Positions 17,066 through 26,494 are shown, counted from the first letter of the stretch. The stretch: DNA of 36,478 nucleotides from Candidatus Kuenenia stuttgartensis (GCA_945865635.1 CAMBEP010000052.1:1-36478); one strand, 5' to 3'. Numbers and translations: made by a program. Notes: a model not told the origin generated them from the letters alone.

Positions 17066-19873
17066 TTAGTCAATGAAATGAAATTCGTTGGAGATCAGGA
17101 ATGATTGTGCAAGAGCAATCATGGACTTGCGATGTACTTCAGGCTTATTTGAAATGGATGCCTTGAGGAAGCTTTGGATTTCTGAAAGCTCGGTTGCATC
17201 AAGTTGGCGTTGCCATGCAAGCTGAGCCATGCAGCGTGCAATCGCCATTTCATTTGGTTCCGAAATCCTTTCTGCACGTTTTAAAAAACTCTCGGCGCAG
17301 GATTGTAATAACGGATGATTCATCAGAAACAGAGACTGGGCTGGTGTGGTGGTGGTCGATCGCTCGACAGAGGCTGTATTTGGGTCGGGGAAGTCGAAGG
17401 TGCGCAATTGTTCCGGAAGATTCAATCGGTCAATCTTTCCGTAAATTCCACGTCTTCGGAATTTAAAGTCGACCGATTCACCCACTGAAGGCCCGCCTGA
17501 GACGGGATCGAGCAGGCCTGAAACAAAAAGAATCGAGTCGCGCATGGTTTCGAAATCAAGACGCTTTTGATTTTGATAAGCATAATTTCGATTTTCAGGA
17601 TCGCCTGATTCGGCTTTAACCGGTACACTCGATCGCTGATAGGCCTTGGATTTCATTATCTTGCGGATCAGACTCTTGGTCGACCAGCCAGCCTCCATAA
17701 ATTCAGCCGCGAGCAGATCGAGCAGTTCAGGATGGGACGGATTCTCTCCACGGGTTCCAAAATCGCCCAAAGAGGTGACAATTCCTGAGCCAAACAGGTA
17801 GCTCCAGACGCGGTTGACATAGACCCGGGCTGTTAGAGGGTTTTTCGGATCCGTAATGGAAAGCGCCAATTCCAGTCGTCCGCTCCGATTCTTGGGAAAT
17901 GCAATGACAGGCTGGGACTTCTGAAAGACTTGCAAGAATTTTCGAGGTGATGGCTCGCCAGTATTCTGTGGATTCCCACGTATAAAAACGCGTGACTCTT
18001 CAATGATGGACCGATCCACCAGCATTTGTGGCCGCACGGCCGCGTGGGGGGCCCTGCGACTTTTTTCAAGTGCTGCAATCAGCGATTGCAACTGGGCCTG
18101 TGATGCCCGATCGGGTAAGAGGGTAAGATCCCCCTGCGGATTTCGCGCCACGCAAGTAGGCGATTCCGGGCCGTCGAGAACGAGTCTGAGGGAATCAATG
18201 ACAGGGTCTGGATATTGGTCCGGAACCGACTTGCCTGACGATTCAGCCCGGAGTCTGAATTCCTGCCAGGTTCTAAAAGCCTGAGTTAATACTGACATGT
18301 AAATTCGGGCCAGGCCTTCCAGGTTAGCAGGCGGTGATTCTATCAGCCTGGATTTCAAGAGGCTGTTTGTCTCTTCGGCGATGGCGGACTTTAAATGAGC
18401 CGGGAAATCATTGTTGGCAAAATCAGCCATTCGGTTCCAGGTTTGCATGACCGAATTGTTTTGTTTACGGGTTGAATCGAGAAAGGCCTGCCAGCGGACA
18501 ATCATGGCCGGATTTAAATCGCCGCCATCAGCGATCAGCATGAAGTCTTCAGTTTTAGGGGCATTTCTTGCTTTTTCAGCGGCCAGAAGATAATCACCTG
18601 ATCGCCGCCTGGCGGTCTCTATCAATTGATCGTATTTTGAATCAACAAACGATTTAAGCTTTTCATAATCGGTACGAATATTGGTTTCTGCATCCTGAGA
18701 GGCCTTGATTATTGATATGGGCGATAAAGCGGGTGGGTATGGGGGTTCAACAGAGTTTGCAAATACAGCATAAAGCGCGTAATAATCTTTCGACGAGACG
18801 GGGTCGAATTTATGGTCGTGGCAGCGAGCGCATGCAACGCTCAGGCCCATGAGTGGGCGTGTCACCACATCAATTCTGTCATCAATAATATCATGAGGAT
18901 TATTCATATATCGGCCGCCAAGTGTTAAAAAACCCAAGGCTGCCAAAGATTCATGATGATTTGAGCTTGCCAGTTGATCGGCAGCAATCTGTTCTTGAAT
19001 GAACTGGTTGTAGGGTTTATCGGTATTGAAGGCCTTTATGACATAATCCCGGTAAGTGTATGACCATGGATAGTCTTTCTCTTCGAAAAAAACATAGCCT
19101 TTAGAATCGGAGTATCGGGAGAGATCGAGCCAATGGCGAGCCCATCGCTCGCCGAATCCTGAGGAGGCAAGAAGTTGGTCTACCATTTCTTCAAACACAG
19201 TTTGGGTTGGCCCTGGGTCGTTTAGAAATAATTGCATCTGAGCCGGAGTTGGCGGGAGTCCGGTCAGATCGATACTGGCACGTCGCAGCAAGCTGCGCCG
19301 ATCTGCTGGGGGCGAGATTTTCAAATTGTCGCGTGCAATGGCTTGACCGAGCCATTGGTCGACTATGTTTTGCGACAAAGCGGGTTTTTGCGGATGTTTC
19401 TGGATGGGCTGAAATGACCAGTGTGACTTTGATTTTTCTGAAATGGATGATACAGCGATCGATTTTGTGTTGTTTGGGAATGGCGCACCGTCATTGACCC
19501 AGGTCTTAAAATCTGCGATCACAGAGGATTCGAGCTTGCTCCGTTTGGGCGGCATTTTGAGGTCATCGAGGTGCTCGATCGCGCTGATGAGCAAGCTTTC
19601 TCCGACCTGACCCGGCACCACGGCGGGGCCTTGGTCGCCGCCTTTGAGCAATCCCTCACGACTATTCAGGCTAAGTCCCGACTTGGGTTTTTCAGGGCCA
19701 TGGCAGTCGAGACATTCTCGAACGAGTACGGGCCTGATTCGGGATTCAAAAAAAGAATCGTCTGCCGATTGGAGCGGGGAATTGAAAAGGGCTATCCCCA
19801 TGCCTGCGATAAGGCATGGAATCATGTTCAGGTATAAGGATTTGAGTCGTGCCTGTAAAGAGAGAGGCGGCAT
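17066..19873 (-). CDS. Planctomycete cytochrome-type protein PSCyt1-DUF1549-DUF1553
   Basis: About 935 residues. A hydrophobic signal segment (MIPCLIAGMGIALF) follows the ATG at 19873; ATG 19942 would add 23 residues. The PSCyt1 (planctomycete cytochrome c-like) domain has the heme-binding CLDCH in VRECLDCHGPEKPKSGLSL, and LKMPPKRSKL as the likely Met axial-ligand segment. DUF1549 follows (RRASIDLTGLPPTPAQ, GERWARHWLDLSRYSDSKGY), with a second CxxCH in CARCHDHKFDP. The C-terminal DUF1553 shows NPLTARVYVNRVWSYLFG, GDFGTRGENPSHPELLDLLA and TTTPAQSLFLMNHPLL. It is presumably a periplasmic redox protein. The DUF1501 gene follows after four bases, the usual planctomycete pairing, implying a joint function that remains uncharacterised. 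Confidence 0.95.
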   Translation of the reverse strand: MPPLSLQARLKSLYLNMIPCLIAGMGIALFNSPLQSADDSFFESRIRPVLVRECLDCHGPEKPKSGLSLNSREGLLKGGDQGPAVVPGQVGESLLISAIEHLDDLKMPPKRSKLESSVIADFKTWVNDGAPFPNNTKSIAVSSISEKSKSHWSFQPIQKHPQKPALSQNIVDQWLGQAIARDNLKISPPADRRSLLRRASIDLTGLPPTPAQMQLFLNDPGPTQTVFEEMVDQLLASSGFGERWARHWLDLSRYSDSKGYVFFEEKDYPWSYTYRDYVIKAFNTDKPYNQFIQEQIAADQLASSNHHESLAALGFLTLGGRYMNNPHDIIDDRIDVVTRPLMGLSVACARCHDHKFDPVSSKDYYALYAVFANSVEPPYPPALSPISIIKASQDAETNIRTDYEKLKSFVDSKYDQLIETARRRSGDYLLAAEKARNAPKTEDFMLIADGGDLNPAMIVRWQAFLDSTRKQNNSVMQTWNRMADFANNDFPAHLKSAIAEETNSLLKSRLIESPPANLEGLARIYMSVLTQAFRTWQEFRLRAESSGKSVPDQYPDPVIDSLRLVLDGPESPTCVARNPQGDLTLLPDRASQAQLQSLIAALEKSRRAPHAAVRPQMLVDRSIIEESRVFIRGNPQNTGEPSPRKFLQVFQKSQPVIAFPKNRSGRLELALSITDPKNPLTARVYVNRVWSYLFGSGIVTSLGDFGTRGENPSHPELLDLLAAEFMEAGWSTKSLIRKIMKSKAYQRSSVPVKAESGDPENRNYAYQNQKRLDFETMRDSILFVSGLLDPVSGGPSVGESVDFKFRRRGIYGKIDRLNLPEQLRTFDFPDPNTASVERSTTTTPAQSLFLMNHPLLQSCAESFLKRAERISEPNEMAIARCMAQLAWQRQLDATELSEIQSFLKASISNKPEVHRKSMIALAQSFLISNEFHFID

Positions 19874-20060
19874 GGTATCGGCTTTCGAAGGATGGGGTAT
19901 GCCGAGATCTGAGTCTGCTGGGGGCCAGATGAAGTTTAACATAAATCGATCGGTAAAGAATCGAAAAATAGAGTTGCCCCTAACTCATTGATAGTTTCTA
20001 ATTGTGTTTAACAAAAACATCCAGATCCAACCCTTCATTGGCAGGTTTTCGATTCATTCC

Positions 20061-20086
20061 GCCGTAGTCAGCTCGCGATCTACGGC
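20061..20086 (+). terminator. Hairpin GCCGTAG/CTACGGC followed by TTTT, upstream of DUF1501
   Basis: A 7-bp perfect stem with a 12-base loop, followed by TTTTGG, lies about 100 bases before the ATG at 20187 and within the divergent intergenic region 19874-20186. It could be a terminator, a leader attenuator or an unrelated structure. No clear promoter pair was found in this region for either direction. Confidence 0.35.
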
Positions 20087-20186
20087 TTTTGGAGAGATCG
20101 AATTCATTGCTTGGCAAGATTGTGAGTGATCGTGACCGGGCGATCCGCAAGAATCGATCAGTCTTCAGCTAGAGGCGGTTCCTACC

Positions 20187-21626
20187 ATGCTCCAAATTCA
20201 AGGCGTTCCTTCCAGGGCGTGTCATTCCATGACACGTCGGACCATGATTCAGGCGGCAGGTGCAGGCTTGATGGGCTTGGATTTGAGAAAGTGTCTGGCA
20301 GCAGAGTCGTCCGGCTCCAGTGTGATAAAGCCGCGGGCCAAGTCGGTGATTTTTATATTCCTGTTTGGTGGCCCGAGTCAGCTTGAAACCTTTGACATGA
20401 AGCCTGACGCCGCGGAGAAGATTCGTGGTCCGTTTAAGCCGATTGCATCACGGAACCCGGAATTGCTGATCTCTGAGCATTTGCCGGGGCTGGCCCAACG
20501 GGCCGACAAGTTCTCGATCATCAGGACCATGACTCACAATTTTAATGATCACAGCGGGGCTGGGCATTATCTACAAACAGGTCGTCGGTGGCAAGTTCCA
20601 ATTGGTGGGGGATTTGTGGCTACTCCACAGGACTGGCCGTCGATGGGTTCTGTGACCCAGTGGCATTCGCATCAGGCGGGCCTGAGTCAATCCGGGTTGC
20701 CGGCGGCGGCCGTGCTGCCAAACTGGTTGGGGCGGTTGCAGGAGGCTGGCCAGTATCGTCGGCCGGGTGAATATGCTGGCTGGCTGGGTCAGGCCAATCG
20801 GCCCCTGACGACAAGTGTTGATAAAAAAGACTTGCAGGACAACCCCTACTATCGGACTTGTACGGACAAGGAATTGACCTTTGGGATTGATGGTCTCGAC
20901 GATTCCGCCAGCCTTCAGATAGATCGGCTTGACCGTCGCATGAATCTGCTGGACCAATTCGACATGGCCCGCAGAGCTGCAGATGAATCAGGCAGGGTGG
21001 ATCAATTCAGCGCCATCCGCGCCCGGGCCTTTGATCTTGCGGCCTCTCCCAAGGTGCGCAATTCTTTGGATCTCCATCAGGAGTCAAGCAAGTTGCGAGA
21101 TCAATATGGCCGTCATTTGTTTGGGCAATCGTGCTTGATGGCCCGTCGTCTGGTGGAATCGGGTGTGAGGTTTGTGACAGTTCATTACGATTGCTGCGAT
21201 GGTTATGGATGGGATTCGCATGTCCATTCCGATGATGTCAGGAATCACTTGATGCCGACCTTTGACCAAGCCACATCGGCCTTGCTGGACGACTTGGAAA
21301 GTCGGGGTCTGATGGATGAAACCATGGTGGTGGCCTTGGGAGAAATGGGCCGGACACCGGCCCCGACCCCCCGCTGGGGCCGCAATCACTGGAGCTTTCT
21401 GTTTCCGGCCCTGGTGGCAGGTGCCGGTGTGAAAAAGGGCTTTGTTCTGGGCAGATCAGACAAAAATGCCGAGCACATTGTCGATCGGCCCGTTTCGCCT
21501 GAAGATTTGGCGGCCACCATTTACCAAAGCCTTGGGATTGATCCGGAGATGTTCCTGACCGATCCATTGAATCGACCTGTCCGGTTGGTTGAAGGTGGGC
21601 GGGTGGTGAATGAAATCTTTGCTTAA
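20187..21626 (+). CDS. DUF1501 family exported protein (third)
   Basis: 479 residues. The N-terminus has the planctomycete DUF1501 form: a short leader, then SMTRRTMIQAAGAGLMGLDL as Tat signal. Landmarks are VIFIFLFGGPSQLETFDMKP, SEHLPGLAQRADKFSIIRTM, RDQYGRHLFGQSCLMARRLVESG, YGWDSHVHSDDVRNHLMPTFD, VVALGEMGRTPAP, GRNHWSFLFPALVAGAGVKKG and DLAATIYQSLGIDPE. AGAGG lies 11 bases upstream of the ATG. It is divergent from the PSCyt1/DUF1553 operon and 70 bases ahead of the ceramidase-like gene. This subtype (HNFNDHSGAGHYLQTG) differs from the other two in the window, so they are not recent tandem copies. Confidence 0.94.
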   Translation: MLQIQGVPSRACHSMTRRTMIQAAGAGLMGLDLRKCLAAESSGSSVIKPRAKSVIFIFLFGGPSQLETFDMKPDAAEKIRGPFKPIASRNPELLISEHLPGLAQRADKFSIIRTMTHNFNDHSGAGHYLQTGRRWQVPIGGGFVATPQDWPSMGSVTQWHSHQAGLSQSGLPAAAVLPNWLGRLQEAGQYRRPGEYAGWLGQANRPLTTSVDKKDLQDNPYYRTCTDKELTFGIDGLDDSASLQIDRLDRRMNLLDQFDMARRAADESGRVDQFSAIRARAFDLAASPKVRNSLDLHQESSKLRDQYGRHLFGQSCLMARRLVESGVRFVTVHYDCCDGYGWDSHVHSDDVRNHLMPTFDQATSALLDDLESRGLMDETMVVALGEMGRTPAPTPRWGRNHWSFLFPALVAGAGVKKGFVLGRSDKNAEHIVDRPVSPEDLAATIYQSLGIDPEMFLTDPLNRPVRLVEGGRVVNEIFA

Positions 21627-21696
21627 GAGGCTCGGATGTCAGAGAATCGTTTCCGGTTGATCGATACACACACACACTTTTCAGGATCAGTTCACC

Positions 21697-23199
21697 ATGA
21701 GCCAGTTTACGCGATTTGGAATCTCTGGCGCTGCCATGATCATGAGTCTTTTCAGCCTGTTTTCAGGCAATCAGATTCAAGTCTTTGCAGACGAAGCCAT
21801 GAAAGTGGGGGTGGCTGAGCAGGACATCACACCGCCTGTGGGCTTTCCCATGGCGGGCTATTTTCATGAGCGGCTGGCAGACGGGCAAATTGATCCATTA
21901 AAGGCAAAGGCCATCGTTTTTCGAGGGAATGACCAGCAGGCTGCCTTGGTGATTTGCGACCTGACAGGAATTTCGGTCGACCTGTCGCACGCGATTCGCA
22001 CGCAGGCAGCGCGGAAGACTGGTATTCCTTACGATAATATTATTGTTTCTGCAACGCACTCGCACACGGCCCCTGATTATTACAAGTCTCTGATTCGGTA
22101 TCTCAATGGCGACAAATCCAATGCCATTCGTTCAGCCTATGTTGAAAAGCTGATCGAAGGCGCATCCAAAGCGATCGAAAAAGCGAGTCAGTCGGCTGGC
22201 ACAGCCATTCTAGAGTCAGGAACTGTCGAACAAAAGACGCCGGTTGCATTCAACCGGCGGTTTGTGATGCGCGATGGAAGTGTTCAGACATGGCTTAACC
22301 TGAAGCATCCGGAGGTTGTAAGAATCGCTGGCCCAGTGGATCCGGAAATTGGCCTCCTTTTGATCAAGGATTCGAAGGCCAAGCCGATCGGTGTGCTGAG
22401 CAATTTCGCCTTGCATTTGGACACAGTGGGTGGCTTGAAGTGGAGTGGCGATTATCCATTCTTTGTTGAATCCGCTGTTCGTCAGTCGCTTGGAGCCGAT
22501 GTGGTTTCTCTATTCGGCACAGGATGCTGTGGCGATATCAACCACTCCAATTCGGATGGACTTTCGGCGCGTAATAAAACGGATGTGATTGGAAAAGCGA
22601 TTGGCGAGTCGATCCAGAACGGCTTGCCGAAGTTAAGTCCCTTGAAAAAGTCTCGCTTGAGTGTGCGTTCGAATATCGTTCCGCTGGCACTTCAAGAATG
22701 CTCAGAGCAGGAGGCAACCGAAGCGGTTCGAGTCATGAAAGCCGTGGAAGCGGGTGAAAAAGTGGATTTTCTCAAGCATGTTCAGGCCCATAAAATGCTC
22801 ATGGTGGACCAGCTTAGGAACAAGGAGCCATTGGCGGGCAAATCAAATCCCAGCCCGATTCTTGCGACCCGAGAATGGTCGGGCGTGGGCCAGTCTCTGC
22901 CTGTGGAAGTGCATACGATTTGTCTGGGTGAAGAGCTTGCGATAGTGACCCTTCCGGGCGAGGTTTTCGTGAATCTGGGCTTGGCCATCAAGCAGAATTC
23001 GCCGTTTCGGACAACGATCATCATCGAGTTGGCCAACGCCGTGGAGACCTGCTACATACCCACCCAAGCGGCCTATGCCGGCGGGAGCTATGAAGTGACA
23101 AACTCAACAGTCAAACCAGGTTCCGGGGAGCGGCTCGTGGAAGCCGTACTGCATCAACTTAGAGAAGCACGCCAGGAAATCGACAAACCCATGAAGTGA
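21697..23199 (+). CDS. Neutral/alkaline non-lysosomal ceramidase-like exported hydrolase
   Basis: 500 residues with a signal peptide (GISGAAMIMSLFSLFSG, cleavage probably near VFA-DEA). The mature part starts with KVGVAEQDITPPVGFPMAGY, the hallmark of the ceramidase-like N-terminal domain. Candidate zinc ligands and active-site elements are ATHSHTAPD (His-x-His), NFALHLDTVGG, FGTGCCGDINH, and CYIPTQAAYAGGSYEV near the end, which supplies the Glu/Tyr region in neutral ceramidases. Family members hydrolyse an amide bond in ceramide, but many bacterial members are of unknown substrate and lack the C-terminal Ig-like domain, as here. AGGA about 10 bases upstream supports the ATG. It probably shares a transcript with the DUF1501 gene 70 bases before it. 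An (AC)n run precedes the gene. Confidence 0.9.
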   Translation: MSQFTRFGISGAAMIMSLFSLFSGNQIQVFADEAMKVGVAEQDITPPVGFPMAGYFHERLADGQIDPLKAKAIVFRGNDQQAALVICDLTGISVDLSHAIRTQAARKTGIPYDNIIVSATHSHTAPDYYKSLIRYLNGDKSNAIRSAYVEKLIEGASKAIEKASQSAGTAILESGTVEQKTPVAFNRRFVMRDGSVQTWLNLKHPEVVRIAGPVDPEIGLLLIKDSKAKPIGVLSNFALHLDTVGGLKWSGDYPFFVESAVRQSLGADVVSLFGTGCCGDINHSNSDGLSARNKTDVIGKAIGESIQNGLPKLSPLKKSRLSVRSNIVPLALQECSEQEATEAVRVMKAVEAGEKVDFLKHVQAHKMLMVDQLRNKEPLAGKSNPSPILATREWSGVGQSLPVEVHTICLGEELAIVTLPGEVFVNLGLAIKQNSPFRTTIIIELANAVETCYIPTQAAYAGGSYEVTNSTVKPGSGERLVEAVLHQLREARQEIDKPMK

Positions 23200-23439
23200 T
23201 GTGCACAGCAAAAGCTTCGCATAGAAGCCGAGCAATTGAGAATATCCATGATTTGTAGGAATTCAGTTCCGCCTGAATGACAGAACGGGTATGGACTTTC
23301 CCGGCTTTGTCCAATTTTCTAGTCCCATGTCGTTCTAAATCGTCAACAGCTTTGATCGATGGAGCCGCACTTGCCTGATATAAAGAACCCATTCAACCGC
23401 TTGCTGCTGATAAGATCACAGACTCCGGGAGTGATTAAG

Positions 23440-24828
23440 ATGAGATCAAATGGATGGATTGTCTTGGGAGCCCTGCTGATTTTGCTCCAAGCGTTGCCAT
23501 TGTCAGCTCAAAATGCGGCAATTCCGCCTGCCTCCTTGAAATATCTGAAAGCCAAAGCTTTTCACGTACCACCTGAGACGACCACCGAAGAATCAGGGTA
23601 TTTTGCACTTTGCGAAGGCAAGAACGGCAAGATTTATGTCGGTACGGCGGCTTACGGAAGAAATGCGTATCTTGTGGAATTCGACCCGGCGACCGAGAAA
23701 ATGCGAGTCGTGGTCGACGCCCATAAAGCCATTGGTCTGCCGCTGGAACCCACCGGCTATGCGGCCCAGGCCAAAATTCACACCCGAAATTATGTGGGCC
23801 CATCCGGCACAATTTATCTTGGCACCAAACAGGGCTACCCTCTGGAACCCGAGAAGAAAAAAGGCAAGATCTCAACATATCGTGGCGGCTATGTCTTGAC
23901 CTACGACCCAGCCACAGAAGTGATCAAGAATCTCGGCATGCCCATGCCCCTTGGCGACCCTAGATTGCCAGCCGATGGCAAGAAAGTTGGTGCCAGTACA
24001 GATGCCGAAGGTGAGGGGGTGATCGATGTGGTGGCCGACGAGCCAAGAGGCCTCATCTATGTGATCACTTGCGAGCACGAAAACTGGATGCTTTTCGACA
24101 CCAAACATCCGGAGAAAGGGTATCGCCTGCTTGCCTCCAACCTCTGGGACCAGCCTAATACTTTGATCGACAAAACCGGTCGAGCCACTGTGACCACTGC
24201 TGATGGAAGAGTGGCAAGATACGACCCAGTATCAGATAAGGTGACGATCGATGACTTGATTGTTGATGGTCAGCCGTTTCGCAAACTGGTGCGGCCTGAT
24301 GCAATCTGCCCTGACTGGCGACTGGCCTCAGATGGTCGGACCGCCTATATGCAGCTTCTCAATGATATGCGGTTGTTTGAGATTGATCTTGGAGGAGTCT
24401 CTGGCGAGCCAGTCCAGGGCCGATCCGTGGGTGAAAGGGTGAAAGGCAAGAATCCGGATTCCCGCGGATCGATCAGTATCGCGCCGGATGGTCAGGTCTA
24501 TTCTGTGATTCGTATCGACAATGAAACGGGCTTTGGAACCGGTTACCTTCACCATGTGGTGAAGTTCGACCCTAAAACAAGGAGAATGAACGACTTGGGT
24601 GTGATGACTGTTGAGAATCCGAATTTCTTCGACTTCAAAGCCCCTCAAGCCAAGAACCCTGATGGCAGCTTGCGGCCGATTCACGGCTTCCACCGTCTGC
24701 CCGACGAAACACTGACACCCTTGCATGTCATTCTGGCCATGATCGTGACGCGAGACGGCACGATTTATGCCACTACTCTTTATCCCTTTACTTTGCTTAG
24801 GATTCCAGCGTTGGCGAAGTCAAAATAG
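23440..24828 (+). CDS. Exported beta-propeller-like protein of unknown function
   Basis: 462 residues from ATG 23440, which has GGGAG eight bases upstream and begins a clear signal peptide (MRSNGWIVLGALLILLQALP, cut near LSA-QN). A longer frame to 23359 would bury the signal and is rejected. The body consists of repeated short strands with GKNGKIYVGT, GPSGTIYLGT, GKNPDSRGSISIAPDGQVYSV (written here without its flanks) and TRDGTIYATTLYP, about 50-60 residues apart, resembling SMP-30/streptogramin-lyase-like or NHL-type propeller blades. Interspersed FDPATEKM and YDPATEVI segments are typical of blade ends. I cannot assign a substrate; a lyase, lactonase or carbohydrate-binding role are all possible. 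The gene stands 240 bases after the ceramidase gene and immediately before a porin relic. Confidence 0.82.
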   Translation: MRSNGWIVLGALLILLQALPLSAQNAAIPPASLKYLKAKAFHVPPETTTEESGYFALCEGKNGKIYVGTAAYGRNAYLVEFDPATEKMRVVVDAHKAIGLPLEPTGYAAQAKIHTRNYVGPSGTIYLGTKQGYPLEPEKKKGKISTYRGGYVLTYDPATEVIKNLGMPMPLGDPRLPADGKKVGASTDAEGEGVIDVVADEPRGLIYVITCEHENWMLFDTKHPEKGYRLLASNLWDQPNTLIDKTGRATVTTADGRVARYDPVSDKVTIDDLIVDGQPFRKLVRPDAICPDWRLASDGRTAYMQLLNDMRLFEIDLGGVSGEPVQGRSVGERVKGKNPDSRGSISIAPDGQVYSVIRIDNETGFGTGYLHHVVKFDPKTRRMNDLGVMTVENPNFFDFKAPQAKNPDGSLRPIHGFHRLPDETLTPLHVILAMIVTRDGTIYATTLYPFTLLRIPALAKSK

Positions 24829-24949
24829 CGGCTCATTTGGAATTCAAGCTTGGCCGAGCTTGGGAATGGGCAATTTCAGGTTTCGAGTCGAAAGGGTGGG
24901 CTTATCGCCCATCCGTACACAAAAAGGGAAAATCAGAACTGGTGCCTGA

Positions 24950-25462
24950 GATCGCTTGCGCTTTGGTGCCCATTCAGCCTATGACTACAAGTCGTTGTCT
25001 TTGATTGGCGAATACATGGGTGGTTTCGAGACATATGCTCATACCAACAGCTTAACCAAAGGGACCCATGTGCCAACATCCGGTTGGTATATCCAATCAG
25101 GTTACTTTTTGACGGGCGAACAAGTCACAAGTCGAGTGATTGTCCAGCCGCTTCACGCCTTCAACCCCAAGACCAAAGGCGGAATTGGAGCCTTGGAATT
25201 GACCGGCCGCTGGGCCAACCAGACGATTGACAAATCGATCTTCAACTTTGCATCGGAATCGAAATGGACCAGTGATACAAATGTGGTCGATGTCGGTGTG
25301 AACTGGTATTGGAACAGCTACGTGAAGTTTTATGCCGGATGGCAGTGTTCCATGTATGGCGAACCAATTCAGGCTGCTCCGGGCTCGACGGCAAATGCCT
25401 CGCCGTCTTATTGGATGAGCTCAACCGATATGCTCTGGTTGCGAGCACAACTCTTTTATTGA
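24950..25462 (+). pseudogene. 3' remnant of a phosphate-selective porin gene
   Basis: About 170 codons encode only the C-terminal strands of an outer-membrane porin: RLRFGAHSAYDYKSLSLIGEY, HVPTSGWYIQSGYFLTGEQ, GGIGALELTGRWANQT, VDVGVNWYWNSYVKFYAGWQ, and the final aromatic strand MLWLRAQLFY. A TGA at 24947-24949 closes the frame just upstream; there is no ATG, only a TTG at 24956, and no signal peptide. Upstream of it lies the end of the propeller gene with no recognisable N-terminal porin sequence. Intact relatives are around 400-500 residues. The sequence is not close to the intact porin at 11.7 kb, so it derives from a different gene. Confidence 0.8.
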
Positions 25463-25653
25463 GATTCGGTGTCGAGCGTATGACAAGTTCAGCCCCAAGC
25501 TGGGCTTGTTAGTTGAAACTCATTCTGCTGCATTAGGATACGAGATTTTTCAATACACAGACCTCTTGGGCTGTGAATCGTTTTTTTGGGTTAGCCAGAA
25601 CTTTTTGATTTGGTTTTTAAAAACCGTCATGGAGTGAGTTTCAAAGGCCTCAC

Positions 25654-25677
25654 GAAAAAAAATAAGATTTTTTGGAA
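25654..25677. repeat. A-rich element sharing AATAAG and TTTTTTGGAA with 28965-28987
   Basis: The sequence is an A8 run, TAAG, ATTTTTT, GGAA. A near copy lies at 28965-28987. The two flank the gene pair 25739-28866. It can fold as an A/T stem and is preceded by a palindrome GGTTTTTAAAAACC at 25612-25625, so it may equally be two similar terminators. Confidence 0.4.
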
Positions 25678-25738
25678 CAAGATCGGTTAGGATCATCCCC
25701 TGAGCTTTGATACTCCGCATTCCTGATTGACTGGTGCC

Positions 25739-26494
25739 ATGAATTCCGTACAAATCAATGTGCTCGCCCATTCGCCCGCCATTCAGCCTCTGAAGTGGGC
25801 CCCAAAACCCGCCTCGTTCTGGGTTGAGCTTTCTCCGATTCTGATGGGTCTGATCGCTGAATGCCGTCCGCTTGTGACTGTAGAACTTGGTACGGGTGAT
25901 GGTGTCGCGGTCTGTTCCGTGAATCAGGTGATCAAGCCCCATAATGCGGGAATCCTCGATTCAAGCAAGCACCAACGATCGTTTTCCGTCGACCCTGATG
26001 AAGAATTTCGTAAGCCAGGATCGCCCGAAGCCAAGTTTCGGGTCGAAATGGGGAAATATTTCACCAGCGAGTATGGCAAGTTCGGGTCGATCATTTCGTT
26101 TGATTGTGAGCGGGCCCGATTTTATATCCCTGATGACTGCGCCAACTTCTTTCTTTTAAGTCTGAGTCGGCCATACGAAGAGCTTCGGAAAATCTTCGAT
26201 CGCTGGCTCGGCAAAATTCATCCGAAAGCGATCTGTTTTATCATCGGTACACAAGGTCGCGATGCGGCCACCCAAGGCCATGCCCAACTTTTCAAAGAGC
26301 TTTCAGAAAAGTATCCTTCCTTCGAGCTTACCAATGGAGCAGGATTGGGGATCATCGACCTTGGAGGAGATCCGGCAACCTCTCCTATCGCGGAACTCCT
26401 CAACGCCCCGGAAGAAGTAAAAGCCGCTGTGCGACAGCACTTTGCTGAGGTCGGCCAGCGAATGCTGCAGGCGACAGGCCACCTTCCGGCATAA
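25739..26494 (+). CDS. Class I methyltransferase-like protein, degenerate
   Basis: 251 residues from ATG 25739; a TTG at 25727 would add four residues. LSPILMGLIAECRPLVTVELGTGDGVAVCSVNQ (written in two parts: strand-helix, then VELGTGDGVAVC) is a SAM-binding motif I, as in the glycosyltransferase-associated Methyltransf_24 group. The following segments keep the order of that group: SEYGKFGSIISFDCERA, a strand FFLLSLSRPYEELRKIFDRW, and LGKIHPKAICFIIG where relatives have a WLpKLspGGvvlfHD element. The usual LHIDG motif is replaced by LLSLSR and the final HD by GTQGRD, so activity is doubtful. The C-terminal 60 residues are unassigned. It is a single gene between a porin relic and a large secreted protein gene; no glycosyltransferase is adjacent. 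Confidence 0.7.
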   Translation: MNSVQINVLAHSPAIQPLKWAPKPASFWVELSPILMGLIAECRPLVTVELGTGDGVAVCSVNQVIKPHNAGILDSSKHQRSFSVDPDEEFRKPGSPEAKFRVEMGKYFTSEYGKFGSIISFDCERARFYIPDDCANFFLLSLSRPYEELRKIFDRWLGKIHPKAICFIIGTQGRDAATQGHAQLFKELSEKYPSFELTNGAGLGIIDLGGDPATSPIAELLNAPEEVKAAVRQHFAEVGQRMLQATGHLPA

